In this document: in pieces, positions 21,358 to 32,913 of the stretch
Position numbering within the stretch: the stretch's first letter is position 1
How the letters are laid out: the number at the start of each line of letters is the position of its first letter
Source: Moniliella sp. 'wahieum'
Taxonomy: Eukaryota > Basidiomycota > Moniliellomycetes > Moniliellales > Moniliellaceae
Assembly (NCBI GenBank): GCA_003971905.1
Contig: RSEE01000078.1
Coordinates: forward strand, 186,001 to 250,000
DNA: 64,000 bases
Direction of reading: 5' to 3'
Program-made: the position numbers and the translations under genes
Notes under the pieces: generated by a model
Seen by the model: the letters and a program-made list of their open reading frames with translations, nothing else
Database searches by the model: none
What the model was told of the DNA's origin: nothing

Positions 21358-23435
21358 CTATAGGAAAGCGGGGTGTGGGGGTCGCGGGCGTAAAGTATTG
21401 CCCAGCATAGCATATCTATACTCTTGCCAAGGTTTAACAGCATTCAAAGCGCGATGATCCAGGAGGAGCTGCTGACCCGGACCGTACGAGCCGCTGTTCC
21501 CGACTGTCAATGATGATAATGACTGAGCGATACCGTTGCGTTTATCCTGGACAAAAACGTCGTGTTCGCAGTGGAGACCAAAATCGCTCGTGTCCATAGA
21601 CTATCTCAAGAGCGGCGGCAAGTGCCCTGCTCTGCGACATCACTCTCTGGGTTCACACTCTGGCCCATTAGCGATTGGGGTAGGAGAGTTGAGAACCAGC
21701 TCAGCATTGCGCGCGAGAATGCTGAGAGGGGAGAGGAGGGAGAATATCAACAACATTGGACGAGAGTTGGGCGAGGGCTAAAAGAGAACAGGATGTGGAT
21801 GAGAGCTGATATACATATGTTTTGAGGGTAATCGCCGCCACAATGCGAGCCAAGACCGAGCCATCCAAGAAAGTGAGCAACGGAGCAATGGGAAAGCCGT
21901 TGGTTCAGCGGAATCGAGCAAGTGCGGGCCAGACCGAGACGTGCGACGCAAGCGAATCTCACCTGTCGGGGGATTTCCGCCGTCTGAACAGTTCCTTTGT
22001 CTGAGACACGACCAAGCGTCGCCAGAGAGCTGCTACGGGCCACCGCGCTCATGCTTAGTGTGACATCGGAGCGTAACAAAAGGTAGACGGTAGGAACGAG
22101 TCGGGTTGTCTTTAGGTCGGGGAAGCAACTCTGGGGCAGCTGCCGGGACGGGGGGATCAATGGTGTGGAAACGATCTTTCCAAGCAGCCGCATCATTCTC
22201 GGCCCTGTCGACCACATCGGGCATGCGCACATTGCCGCCCAACGGAACAAACGCAGGGGAGCAAGTGTGACCTTTGCTCAACATTTGCAGGGAGGCTTGT
22301 TGAGTCATGCGTGCCACGCCATCTCATGTTCCATCTGGACGAGCATTTTGGCAAGCGCCCCTGTGGCGCGGGTAGGGGTGGTGGGCGTGGTCCACTCCCG
22401 CACCGGCAAAATAGAACTAGAGGAGCTGGTGTTGGAAGCGCTGCGAGATCGGCCAACGGGAGCGGCTCTAACGTGTGCGAGGGTGGAAAAGATTGGGCGC
22501 ATCCGTCCCCATGAGTTGCGTTGGCTGGTGGATTCTTGACCGCGCCCGAGAAGAGGAGAGCGATGGACTCCTGCCGGTTCGGATGTACGAGTTGATCCCA
22601 CCCAGGCGCTCGGAACCAGTCACATCAACACTGGCAGATCGAGGTCGAGTGGGGTCAAGGTGCCAGGTCCCACCGTGATGCTCAAAGGGCGGGAAAATGG
22701 TCTCGATGCTTTTACGTGCGCTGGAAGCGATACGATCTTGTGTGCTATGGTACGTTTCCCTCGCAGGAGACGGCCAACGATCACCATCAGAAAGTTCCTT
22801 GAAAGGTTCGGCGAATCGAGGGGATTGGCTACTGGATCGGGGAGCGGCAAGGGCGTTAGACATAACGCATTTGGCTAGGTCGGAATGCTGATCCTGTTGG
22901 AGGGAAGGTTTGCGTAAAACGAGGTACCTGGGGGCCTTGGGCGGGGTCCTTTGGGCACTTGCAGACGAGGCTGCGGATCCACAGCGGCCAGCGTGATCCA
23001 GATGGGAAAAGGACAGAACTGACTTCTCGTCCGAGAGCTGGGCGGTACTGTTGGACGACTTGGAAGAGGCGCTGGATAATCTGGAAACAGAGAAGCGGCG
23101 CATCCCACTTGTCCCACTCTCCATTTCGTTCCCCACCATGGCCCCAGATGTGAGTGTGTAGGAATCCATAGTGGGGGTCGGGTGGGAGTGGTACGAAGCG
23201 GAAGACGGAGGGATGGTCTCCGCAGTCGTGCTCGTCACGGGGAAATGGGCACGGGTTGAAAGCGCGGAGGATGAGACGCAGAGGGTGAGGCGGGAGTTGG
23301 AGCGGGCGCATGTTGGCGGGGAGGCCGGTGTATGTCGGGGCGACCTATGGCCTCCATCTCGGCACAAATGGCGCTCCAGTTGCGCTCTTGGAGTTGGCTG
23401 CTGGAGGCGGCATGGTTGCGGCGGAACTTGACCAT
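21358..23435 (-). CDS. Unidentified Ser-rich multi-exon protein
   Basis: Not recognised. Start at 23435: MVKFRRNHAASSSQLQERNW, then SAICAEMEAIGRPDIHRPP. A Ser/Thr-rich body follows (MRRFSVSRLSSASSKSSNST, TPPKAPRYLVLRKPSLQQDQ, SIETIFPPFEHHGGTWHLDP). Later come KMLVQMEHEMAWHAMTQQAS, VRMPDVVDRAENDAAAWKDR and TVYLLLRSDVTLSMSAVARS. Probable splice sites flank a short exon (SILARNAELVLNSPTPIANG) and a last exon MDTSDFGLHCEHDVFVQDKR ending at 21358. Several frame changes. Many Ser-Pro and Arg-x-x-Ser motifs suggest a phosphorylated regulatory protein (inference). It is divergent from eL43. Confidence 0.55.
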
Positions 23436-24594
23436 GGCGAGGGTGTTGGTGGGGATGGGGCAGAAGCGCGAGGGGGCTGGAGAAGGGGCGCGGGAGAAAA
23501 GGGCAGCGGAGAGGGGTGTTGGGCTTTTGGCACGGGTGGGGAAGACGCAGGGACGCACCGGCCACCATTCCGAAATCAGCAACACACTCTAAAATGCTTG
23601 CACTAATGCCGAGGACGAATATAAAACTGCGACTTTCAGCTGTGATTTCCCGGCTGCGGGGCCATTTCCCACAGCAAAATGCGGGGTCCAGGAGCTGCGG
23701 GAGGGCAGCAGCGCCGAGGAGTGGCCTACTGCCGCACATGCGGGGTGGATACGGGATGCCGGATTGCTGCGTGTGGGGTGCGTGCAGCAGCCATAGTCGA
23801 TAGTCGACAGGCCGCCGTATTAGGTGGTGGAAGTTACGAATCCACCACCAAACCCGGCAGTATGGTGTTGGTGGATCTGAGCAGATGACCAGACGTGCTT
23901 CGTCCCATTGCCCACCCACGCAAGACCTAAGACCGCCTCTCGCGCGCTCCCATGGTGCGTTTTCACCGCCACGTGGGTGACAGGCACAATAGGTGTTCGC
24001 GCCAGCAACATTCAACTGAATCGCGAGGTGTTGCTGAGCCTCAGCGCTGAGCCTGGCAGGAATCAATTAATGAACCCCCCAAGCTCGCTGCGCGTGGGAG
24101 TGGTCTGTGCGTGTGATGGAAGAAGTATAGTGAGTAGCATGCTATACCAGCCTGAGACGCTGATGATGCAGATGATGAAACCTGGATTCCTGCTGGTCCT
24201 CGAGTGTAATGCATAATGCAAAACCGCACTAGTGGGGATGGTGAGGTGTAAGATGTAAGATGTAAGCGCTAAGCGAAGCCGGCCAACCACACCTGTAGAA
24301 AACGGAAGCGAGAAAACAACGGAACTCCTACGCCTCAGAGGAGGGACGTTGAGTTAAACGTTAATGTGCTTTGGCATGTTGAACGTTCAGCTGAACGTTG
24401 AAGCTTTGAACGGTGGATATTGAAAGTTGCAAGCAATTGTAAATGGACGTTGCAACCCTAGCATACAGAAAAATGCTGCGGCCAGTTTCCGGGAGCTAAT
24501 AGGGTTGCTTCCGCCTCCCCCGCCTCACCCACCTTCGTGCCCGCTCGTCCGCCTTTGGCTTCTACACCTGGGTCATTTCGTCAAGTCGTAAACA
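23436..24594. other. Divergent spacer upstream of eL43
   Basis: About 1.15 kb shared promoter region without a supported gene. It includes ATGGTGTTGG/CACCACCAAA words, GATGTAAGATGTAAG near 24242 and the 18-bp palindrome at 24382-24399, about 200 bp before the eL43 start. Confidence 0.5.
24382..24399. repeat. 18-bp perfect palindrome AACGTTCAGCTGAACGTT
   Basis: Perfect dyad symmetry; the outer bases (TTG...GAA) extend it with one mismatch pair. It lies about 200 bp upstream of the eL43 start codon and belongs to the AACGTT family seen elsewhere in the window. Confidence 0.85.
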
Positions 24595-24992
24595 ATGGTG
24601 AGTCCGGCTCCGTTGGCGGCGTGGTCCTGTTCATATCCCACCCCAGTGGATTCAACGGAGCATGCACGACGCCCCACTGGAAATGCTGGATTGGTTTACT
24701 AATCCTCCTCCCTGCAGTCCAAGCGCACGACCAAGGTAGGGATCACCGGCAAGTACGGTACCCGTTACGGCTCCCCCTGCGTCGCCAGGTGAAGAAGATT
24801 GAGATCTCGCAGCACGCTCGGTACACTTGCGCTTTCTGCGGCAAGGACGCTGTCAAGCGCCGTGCTGTGGGCATCTGGGACTGCCGTGCCTGCAAGAAGC
24901 AGGTGGCTGGCGGTGCTTGGGCTCTGTCCACGACCGCTGCTGCTACCGTTCGCAGCACTATTCGCCGTCTGCGTGAACTTTCGGATGCCTAA
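24595..24992 (+). CDS. RPL43: 60S ribosomal protein eL43 (L37a/L43)
   Basis: Component of the large ribosomal subunit with a zinc-ribbon fold. Exon 1 is only the ATG (24595-24597). An intron at 24598-24717, with a textbook branch site TTTACTAAT and CAG end, follows. Exon 2 reads [19 protein letters not shown], then [20 protein letters not shown], the zinc-ribbon CAFC...CRAC, and [20 protein letters not shown] to TAA 24990-24992. The 92-residue length matches the family. The frame breaks at the CCCCC run 24773-24777: one more C joins GTRYGS to PLRRQVKK. A frameshift in a single-domain, essential ribosomal protein is the best evidence in the window for residual sequence error. Confidence 0.96.
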
Positions 24993-25444
24993 ACTCCCTA
25001 CGACGGGAAAGGTGGATTCCAGGCTATGTGGGACTCTGCTTTCCCAGAAAATTCACACATGTTGAACCTCCTCCCCTGCTCCTGACGGGTGACCCTCCTC
25101 TACCTCTCCTGCCCCGCTCGATTGAGGCAGATGCTGTCGCGTTGCTTGCTGTCAATCTGGTTAGCTTCCCTAGCTAGCAGGTCCACTTTTCTGTTGGAAG
25201 GAATAAGGTGGCGCTCGCGACCACCTGTAAAACATGCGCATGATGCACCCATCACGGCCCCATCCCCGAAGCGGAGCGACTATGATTAGGCGAGCGCTCT
25301 CTAGACCTTGCAAGCTCTTCAGTACCCGTAAAGCTTGCAGGACGGGGACAGTACAACGTGCAAGCCAGATGTAAAGCTACTTGATGATAAAAATGGCCGG
25401 CGGAGAGATCACATGCATTCCAACTGTCTACGCACGGAGCGGGC
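24993..25444. other. Convergent spacer between eL43 and EMC4
   Basis: About 450 bp between two facing 3' ends. No coding sequence seen; it should contain both terminators. Confidence 0.5.
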
Positions 25445-26355
25445 TCAGTTCCAGAGGCTGTGAGATGTTCGAGGCAGAGTGGTCAGTATGCTGTCTACAG
25501 CCGAGAAAGAATGATTGCGCACAAGTTCAGGTGCCTTCCACGCGAGCCAATCGCTGCTAGCGGTCGGCAGCAACCCCATGCTGGAGCACTTCCACACGCC
25601 CAGAGCAAACAAGCCCAAGTTACAGAGGATAAAGACAATCTTTTGAAGGAGGAGCGAGACGCCAGGTGAGTTAAAGCGTGAAAAGGCTGGACGAAAAGAA
25701 AGGTTAGTTGGGATTAGTCGGGATGCCTAGTAGGCTTGGAGACGGGGGGAGAGGGCCAAACCAAACGAACCTTTTCTGTGGAGGCCACACCATTGAGCGA
25801 GCTCTTGAAGAGCATGCCGATCGAAAGCATACTGAAGATTTGAACAGTGCTTCCTGACATGTAGAGCATGATGGCCTGCATGGGGATCTGCTTGGCAGGC
25901 GAGGTAGCCAGCTCCCATGACTTGGCAACGAGAATTTCACCACTGTTGCCAGCCTGGGCTACTAGGTCTTTGCCCTTTCCCTTCTATCAACCGTCATTGT
26001 CAGTCCCTGCTTGAGCACCAACACAGCGAAAATAGAAAAGTCCAGCCTTTTTGTCAATAAACCAACTGGGTGAACCCGGGAGGGTTAAGGCCTGGGCTCG
26101 AAGCCTTGACCAAGCTGGTGGAGCTGGGGCGATAGCACGTGGGGGGGGGGGGCAACGGCGTGTCAGAATCGGGAGCAAAAAAGCCAGAGCAGAGGGAAAA
26201 TGCATACGCATGGCGGGGGAATGGCCTGAGCCCAATCAAGCAGCGACATGCCAGTTCCAGTGGAGTAAGATAACCGGGGGCGGATGGTGGCAGGGGTGGG
26301 GTGGACGTTGTGGACAGTGGCGCACGGGGCGCTCACTGGTGCGTCTGCTGGCCAT
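25445..26355 (-). CDS. EMC4: ER membrane protein complex subunit 4 (EMC4)
   Basis: EMC inserts and folds membrane proteins at the ER; EMC4 is a small subunit with two or three helices. Four exons. A short first exon from ATG 26355 (MASRRT) is followed by intron 26124-26336. Exon 2 (STSLVKASSPGLNPPGFTQL) carries the family's NPPGF motif; intron 25984-26062. Exon 3 has SWELATSPAKQIPMQAIMLY and MSGSTVQIFSMLSIGMLF, ending ASTEK; intron 25687-25770. Exon 4 (VSLLLQKIVFILCNLGLFAL, then GVWKCSSMGLLPTASSDWLA) ends at TGA 25445-25447. The GVWKCxSMGLLPTxxSDWL block is diagnostic. At exon 1 the donor looks like a GG reduced to G (CCAG|GTGAGC read as CCAGTGAGC). The rest is intact, about 170 residues. Confidence 0.93.
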
Positions 26356-29300
26356 CGACTTGTGTGGATCGAGGGATAATCAATTGAAATGTGCGCCGCC
26401 CAGGCCACTCCTCAGGAGGCCTGACTGGCACTCTATCTAGGCACCAGGGACCGCCTCGCGCGTACTGGACACTGGGTACTGACGTAATTAGCAGGGGCAA
26501 CGCCAAACGAAGGTGGCAGCTGTCAGCGCTCAGCTTTCGTCGGTCCTACCATGTTTCAGGGTGTGGGCTGGAGCCACAGCCTGCCACAGCACTGCCGCAC
26601 CCCCCCGGAAGCCAAGTGGGTCATAGGAGGCAGCTCGTTCCCAATGCAGTCCCCGTATTCTCGTCTTCAAAACCGGTCTCTAGCACCGCAGACCATCAGA
26701 GCACTGACCTCTCCCCCCCTTTCATCCAGAGATGGTCTTCACCGGTCTCAATAAGGAAAAAGGACGGTAGTGACCTGATGTTCACTTTCTTCAAGGAAGC
26801 GGCCACCTTCTATAATGCGATCATTGTTAGCCGCAAGCAAGCTTTCAGCTTATTGGCCGGGCCACAAGGCATTGTGATCAGCAGATTGAAGGTAGGCATC
26901 CCACCCTTTTATAGCTCCCTTTCTAGCCAATGGCGACAAAAAAAAGGAGACAATAGTGGGTCGGCTTTACAGAATCTTGTTGTAGTTGTTGAGTAGATAT
27001 AGCTTCTGGCACGATCATCAGATCTCGCAGCGGTCGCAAGAGATAGGTATAAGCTCTGTCGTCTTTCGTAAAATCGTTCGAAAATACGAGAAGTTCCCGA
27101 GAAGCAGGACAGCAGTTATGTGTAACGCAGCAGAAGAATGCGAGACCAATAAGCGAATGCTGCTTCAAGCATCAAATGGAGCAAGATAGACCGGGAAAAG
27201 GGGGAGAGGGAGTGGTGAAAAAGAAGGAAAGAACCAAGAGAGAGAAGAAAAGGCTGCATGCATACCAGTATATAGGTTACACACACGCGTGCTAGAGGGG
27301 ATCTTGACAAGCTTTGGTAAAAATACTGACAATAACTCGACTCCAGAGAGGTGGTTATGGTTTCCTTTCTGGCTCAGGCCAGGGCTACTTGGACCGTCCC
27401 AAGACGGAAGAAACGCTTTGCTTATATGGGCATGTGGGCAGCCGTCGCAGTTTCCTCCTCTCTGACCCGGACCCGGGATGCTTTGGCCGTCCCTTGGCCG
27501 GCGGTGCTGTGCTTGCGATGCGTACTAATCACTTTCAAACGGCTCTTTTGACCCACCGTTGATGCTAGTCTCCGAGGCGGGTGGACTAGTCATTATCATG
27601 TTTTGTGTGGCGAATTTTGTCTCTTTTATTATTGTGGCTTGCTAAACTTGACTCATCGTTGTGGTCTTTCCTCCAAGTTGAATTGACTTCTATGGCTTTA
27701 CTACTTCCAACTCGATGGTTTTACTGTTCGACCTCGACTTCGGTTCAACTTGGCATGTCGCGTACTATATACCCCAAGTTGACTCGATCTCCACGGCTTT
27801 TTACACACTTTTCGTCCTTACCTCCACACACCTTGAATATATACTGTTTCTTTCCCCGCAACGACTTGGGCAATATCGCTTCCCCACTATGGCTTTCTTT
27901 CACTTTTTCACCAGAGGCGAGGGGGAGGCATTGATTTCTCCTTTCATCCATGCCGTTTCCCTCGGCCGAGGACCACCACCACCCGTCGAGCTCACCGAAG
28001 GGGGCGTTAGATGGTAGTAGAGTATATAGGGTTTATTCCCCTGCGCGGCCCTCAAGTTGATCAGTTGAGACGCTCACCTAACCGGGCGAACGAGTTCCGC
28101 TCATAGCCCGCACACCCTGTGCTCATCGCTCCAGCTCCCTCTTCTGTCTCCTGTTTCCATTGCAATTCAGACGTCGCTTGAAAAGGTTTCTGCATCTCAC
28201 CACTTTGCCTTCACGCCTTGTCTGACGACGGCTGCTTTGCACCTCATTCCATAGGATCGACAAGTGCTCAGTCCCTAGCCGCACTCCAGCATCGAAACTT
28301 GTACAGAAAATGCGGTGTCCGTGTAATATAGCTCTCCTCGTAAACAAAATCGTGCACAGGATAGTTGCTGGCCCGGGGAAGACACTTCCCAACAGAGATT
28401 ATCATGTGTCAGGCCATCCAAGAGGCATACCAGGCCCAGAGCTCCAGTGCGCCCAATGGGCATTAGGGCGGTGCAGTGTCAAATTCATTGGGCCTCCAGA
28501 ACCAGTACTAGTGCCTGTGTCCGACCGAGAGGAGCTTAGACGCCGGGGATATCAGGGAAGAGGGAATGGTGCTGTGGGTCTGGGCGGAGGGCCCCCAACA
28601 GCGCGGCCGCTTGAGTGTGTGACATGCAACGTGTGCTGGCGGGTGGTGTGTGACATGTGACATGTGGCATCACATGTGTTATTGACATATTGACATCGAT
28701 AACTGAGTACACTCAGTACACTAAGACTCGGTACGTACTCAGTAATACCCAGTGTACTCAGTCGATTGAAGCGATGTGCCATCGGGGATCTGCAATGCCC
28801 CGGATGCATTGCTGATTAATTGAGTGGTGGCCTGCACGCCGTGGCTTTGTGACGCGTGACGCGTTGCATGCATGTGACACATGTGGCAAGAGTCACTTGC
28901 TAGGGGAGGCGCTTCGATGTTTGTGCAGCCGAGCGTTGCAAGGGCCGACTGCACCGCCTCTCCATTCTCAAGGCATCATGCATCCTGTGCATCAACTCGC
29001 ATTCCGCCTGTCGCAACCATCATCACCACTGTCTTACGTGCCCACCTGTCACAGGTCACATCTATGTTGCTCAGCGCTCACATGCACACGGGTCAGTTTT
29101 TGCCGTTTGCGTGTATACTGCGGTGCAGGACAGGCCTGGGCGCCTGAGCGCCTGAGCGCCTCCGCCCTCTCTTCTGAGATCTCAATCCCACCTTCGAAGC
29201 CTTTGATCTCTCTGTTTTCAATTTCACCATCTATCTACTGACTGCATTATCCGCATTGCTGCTCGGAAAATAGGCACGCCAAACGCCAACAGCATATCAC

Positions 29301-30701
29301 TGTTCGTTCAACACGTTGAACTGATATAGTTGAGGATCCATCTCTTTTCACCAACAGACTATTCCAGAACTGGAAGGAGCGAGCTATAAGTTCCGACCCA
29401 GAGAGCCAGTGGAAACCCGGGGAAGACCAGGCCCGGCCTACTAGCTCAGGCCTTTGACCACCTTTTCCTTCTACGCCCACGCTCCCGTCTCCACAAGAGC
29501 TGAGAGGAGGTACAAGGCCCACAGCAAAAGCATTATTATAGTACCTCTTCAACAGGATGGTATTGGGGTTACGTGAACGACAAGCGTTCGCATGGTATTT
29601 ATTGGCATGCACAGCCTAATCCCGTTTGGCAGAATGCTAACCGGTAAGCCTGGCAGCCATTACATGTTACAATTACGGGCCTGAGGCCTGAATGGAACGG
29701 GTACGATCGAAGAGAGCGCGGGATGGCAGGGTGCAGTAGTCAGTCAGTCCGTATCAATGCAGTAGTGAATGGGCCTCTCCATGCTGGGGATCGTCTTCTC
29801 GCGCCTGGGTGGTCATGCCTCAGGCAGGGATCCAGAATGAATGGTGCCGAGATCGAGATGAGAGAGAGGGAAGAGATGTCCGTTTAGGGAGAGGCTTGGA
29901 GTTTATGAGATCGATGAGAGGTATGTCGTGCGCTCTCTTCTCGGTGGGTTTAACGTTTAACGTTCAAACGCTCGTGTTCCGATCTCAGTTCTCAATTCTC
30001 ATCGAATCATCTTGAAGAAGAATTGAGATGATCGCCATACGGTGCCCCCAAGACTCGCAACCGCTAGTACGGCATGGGGTGTGTGTGTGAAGACAACGGC
30101 CAGGAGTGGATGGAACTTTTGAGCAGCGCGCAGTGGTTAATGGGGGTGAGCGCTGAGCTCGAGAAGAATGCTGCTGTACGCGGTTGCGACGGCGTTGTCC
30201 CACCCTACAGGGCGCGGCAGGCTGTGTGTCTCGCGCCGTGCCGGCTGCGCGATTGAGATGGTTGTAAATCCAGTTGGAACCACGTCGAACGTCGAATGTC
30301 CCCCGCCCATAGTTCCTAGCGATGCCACGTAGTCATCGATGAGACCATCCGTTCAGTCACGCGGGCCCGGTCATCGATCATCCATCACGATCGGACGGCA
30401 GCGCACGGGGAGTGTGCGCGCTAATTGCGCCTGGCACATCGGTGCGCACACAGCCGATGATTACTTTAGAGCCCAGCTGGTCGTTTAGTACCCAAACTGG
30501 GCATGCTAACATTAAAGTACGCTCATATCCATGGGCACCATCACTTTGTCACTTCACAGCCCTGGCCAAAGACCCTTTCAACCCAGCCTCGCTCGTCCCC
30601 TCGTTGAAGCTGGCGGAGACATCAAGCTTCACTGGCTCCTCTTCTATCAGATTCCAGCCCCTCCCCTCGACTCTTCCACCATCTATTCCTCACCAACATA
30701 C
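26356..30701. other. Gene-poor 4.3-kb block
   Basis: No gene I can support. A + strand segment at about 26740-26890 (MFTFFKEAATFYNAIIVSRK) has some protein character and ends at a possible donor, but has no partner exon. The block is richer in AT and carries several promoter-like TATATAG words (about 27268, 28022). It also contains CACATGTCAC-type words, the ACTCAGT palindrome cluster near 28.7 kb, an 8-bp GCGCCTGA tandem (about 29140-29162) and AACGTT words (29306-29321 and about 29950). It may hold decayed transposon sequence or unrecognised exons. Confidence 0.4.
28702..28763. repeat. ACTCAGT inverted-repeat cluster
   Basis: ACTGAGT-AC-ACTCAGT (28702-28717) is a perfect 7-bp inverted repeat. 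It is followed by further GTACTCAGT and by CCCAGTGTACTCAGTC at 28748-28763. That 16-mer occurs identically at 18398-18413, and 13 bases of it recur in reverse at 47993-48005. Confidence 0.85.
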
Positions 30702-32832
30702 ATGGCAACACCGCTCATCCTCCGCCTCGTTCCGCCGCTGTGCTCTCACGAGCCACGACAGCAGCGTTTGCAGACAGCGACGACAGCCTCGAAGAGCAAC
30801 TCCACAGCTCCCCGCTCTCTCCACGCACTCAATCCCACGAATGCCCTCGTTGCCAGCTCCCGCCGGTGTACCTCAGCCCATGGCATCAAACTCGCCCGTC
30901 GCCTCTCGCCCGCACCATGGGAAGAAGACACACCCAGCACACCAACGCGAAGACTACGCCAATGCGCCTTCCCCTACCCTCTCTCCAACATGCTGCTCGC
31001 CCCGAAACCATGGCGGCGGCCTCGATTGAACCCTTTTCTTTTCATCATCCAGTCCCTCCGGCCCCCACCACGTTCAAGAACAAGGTCCCCCGATCCCCTG
31101 CGACGTTCTAAAGAGTCATTGCCGCGGTGCCATCCAAGAATCCCCCTCCCGCAGCACTCCAACATTTCCCTTCTCTGCCGCCAGCAGCCCCAGTGTTTCT
31201 TCATCACTGTTGCTTCCGCTCCTTCGCCCTCGTTTGCGCGATACACAGCAGTTGCCGCCAGTACTCAAGGCCAACTCTATGTTGAGCCTGGCCTCCAATT
31301 CCTGATCACCCACCCACCTTCTGTCTACGGTCATCATCCCTCCCCTCTTGGGAAGTCCCATCAGTCCGTCAAGTCCAACATGTTGGTCCCCTTCGACTCC
31401 TACCTCCACACCATGTCTGCTACCCTCGCGCTTTCCCGCGATTTCAGGCATCACATTTCCACCTTCCGACAAAGAAGACTCGATTCTTTCTCGCGCCAAT
31501 ATGGTCGCGGCGGAAGCACCTCTTATTAATCCAGATTCCACTGTTTCCTTCTCCGCGTCAAACAGCGCCGTCTTCTCTCTACCCTTCCTCTGGTGGCATC
31601 TCCACGCCGATCAGCCATTCTGACATCTACAGCCCAGGGACTGGAAGCAACCCAGCTGTGGGCCATTCACTCTCACCAACTAAGGAGGCCTCTTCAATCT
31701 CTAGTAACCAGATTACCAGATTTGGAACCCGGACCCTCTCGCTGCGCCCGTCACGATCTTTATTTCTCTCTTCGCTCGTTCCAAGGCTGCTGTCACTAGG
31801 TCTTATACACCTCAACGGCCGGCCCCATTGGCCCCAGGACAATTGAGCCCTGCGGCCCACTTGTCTTCTGATCGATCAATCAGCGGATCTCCACTGGACA
31901 ACTTTTCGCCAACGGCCCCGAGTTTTTGTTCCTCATGGACGCCTGCACCTCTCCCTCCCAACTTTGAGAACAAGCCTTCTATGATCAAATCCCGGCCTGA
32001 GGCTGCCTTGAAACACGCCAGGTGCGACGGCGGCAGGTCTGCTCACCAGGGCTGTCAGGACGGACCACAGTTGGAGCTACCCTTGTCAGCAACCATGCAA
32101 AACTTCACTCAACCCAACTTCATGAACTCCTCTGTATTGGATCTCGTTTCCGCAACGGGAGAGGAATGTGACGCCACTCTTCTCCAACACCCACCGTACG
32201 CCAATTGCTGTGAGCCCCAGATCGCTACCCCGAAGTAAGAGTGCCTCCCAGCTCTCGGTGGGCATTAACCCTTCATCATATCGGTATGATGGCGGTCTGA
32301 ACATGCCCGCAGCTTGGCTTGCAATGCAACCTCCCTTCGAACGGATCCAGTACCATCCGGGTTCGGCGTGGCCGGGATCAAGACTCATTAAAAATCATCC
32401 CTCCCGCTACCCAACTTGCACCCTTATTCCTCCCCATGTTCATGGGGAAGTACAAAGTCAGGATCTATCCCAGTGCCTCCTTCCATTGCCGTGCATTCAG
32501 TACCCCTTTCAGCTTCGGACGGAACTACTGCAGGATGCACCACCGTTCAATCTTCCCGATTAGACGAACACTCGAAGTCACTATTTCCTCCTGCCTCCAG
32601 TCCTTCGTCGGAACATCTTACTCTCGCTTCCAGCCAATCTTTTGCCACCCTCGGCAGTGCACACGCTCGTGCCGCCTTGGTATCCCGCTCGATCCAACTA
32701 GAGACTGAAATTCGTCAGCTCTCCACTCAACTTTGGGGAGTTCGGTTGGCCCTTGGTCCCAGGCGCCAACGGGGTGCCCAAGCTGCGATGGAATCCTCAG
32801 TTGATGGTTTGCATTTGGACCCACAAAGTTGA
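30702..32832 (+). CDS. Unidentified Ser/Pro-rich protein
   Basis: Not recognised. The region has sustained protein character from about ATG 30702 to the stop at 32830, in shifting frames. Segments include AAFADSDDSLEEQLHSSPLS, QPMASNSPVASRPHHGKKTH, DSILSRANMVAAEAPLINPD, GHSLSPTKEASSISSNQITR and LSSDRSISGSPLDNFSPTAP. Later come SLPRSKSASQLSVGINPSSY and a possible C-terminal helix ARAALVSRSIQLETEIRQLS. Ser-Pro and Arg-Ser-x-Ser motifs are frequent and no folded domain is visible. It is convergent with TFB3 (about 80 bp between ends). The N-terminus and any introns are uncertain. Probably a disordered regulatory protein (inference). Confidence 0.5.
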
Positions 32833-32913
32833 TTAATGTCCCTCCTCTCCCTCGCGTGCTCCTTCCTACACATTCTATCTCATTACCTTCAGATATCCAG
32901 AAGAGACAAACAC

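Noticed and set aside
26741..26893. Exon reading MFTFFKEAATFYNAIIVSRK
   Set aside because: It has protein-like character and a possible donor, but no upstream or downstream exon or family match, so it is not listed as a gene.
27605..28017. Coding frame near 27.6-28.0 kb
   Set aside because: Two frames compete, both rich in Ser/Thr/Phe from T/C-rich DNA; no motif.
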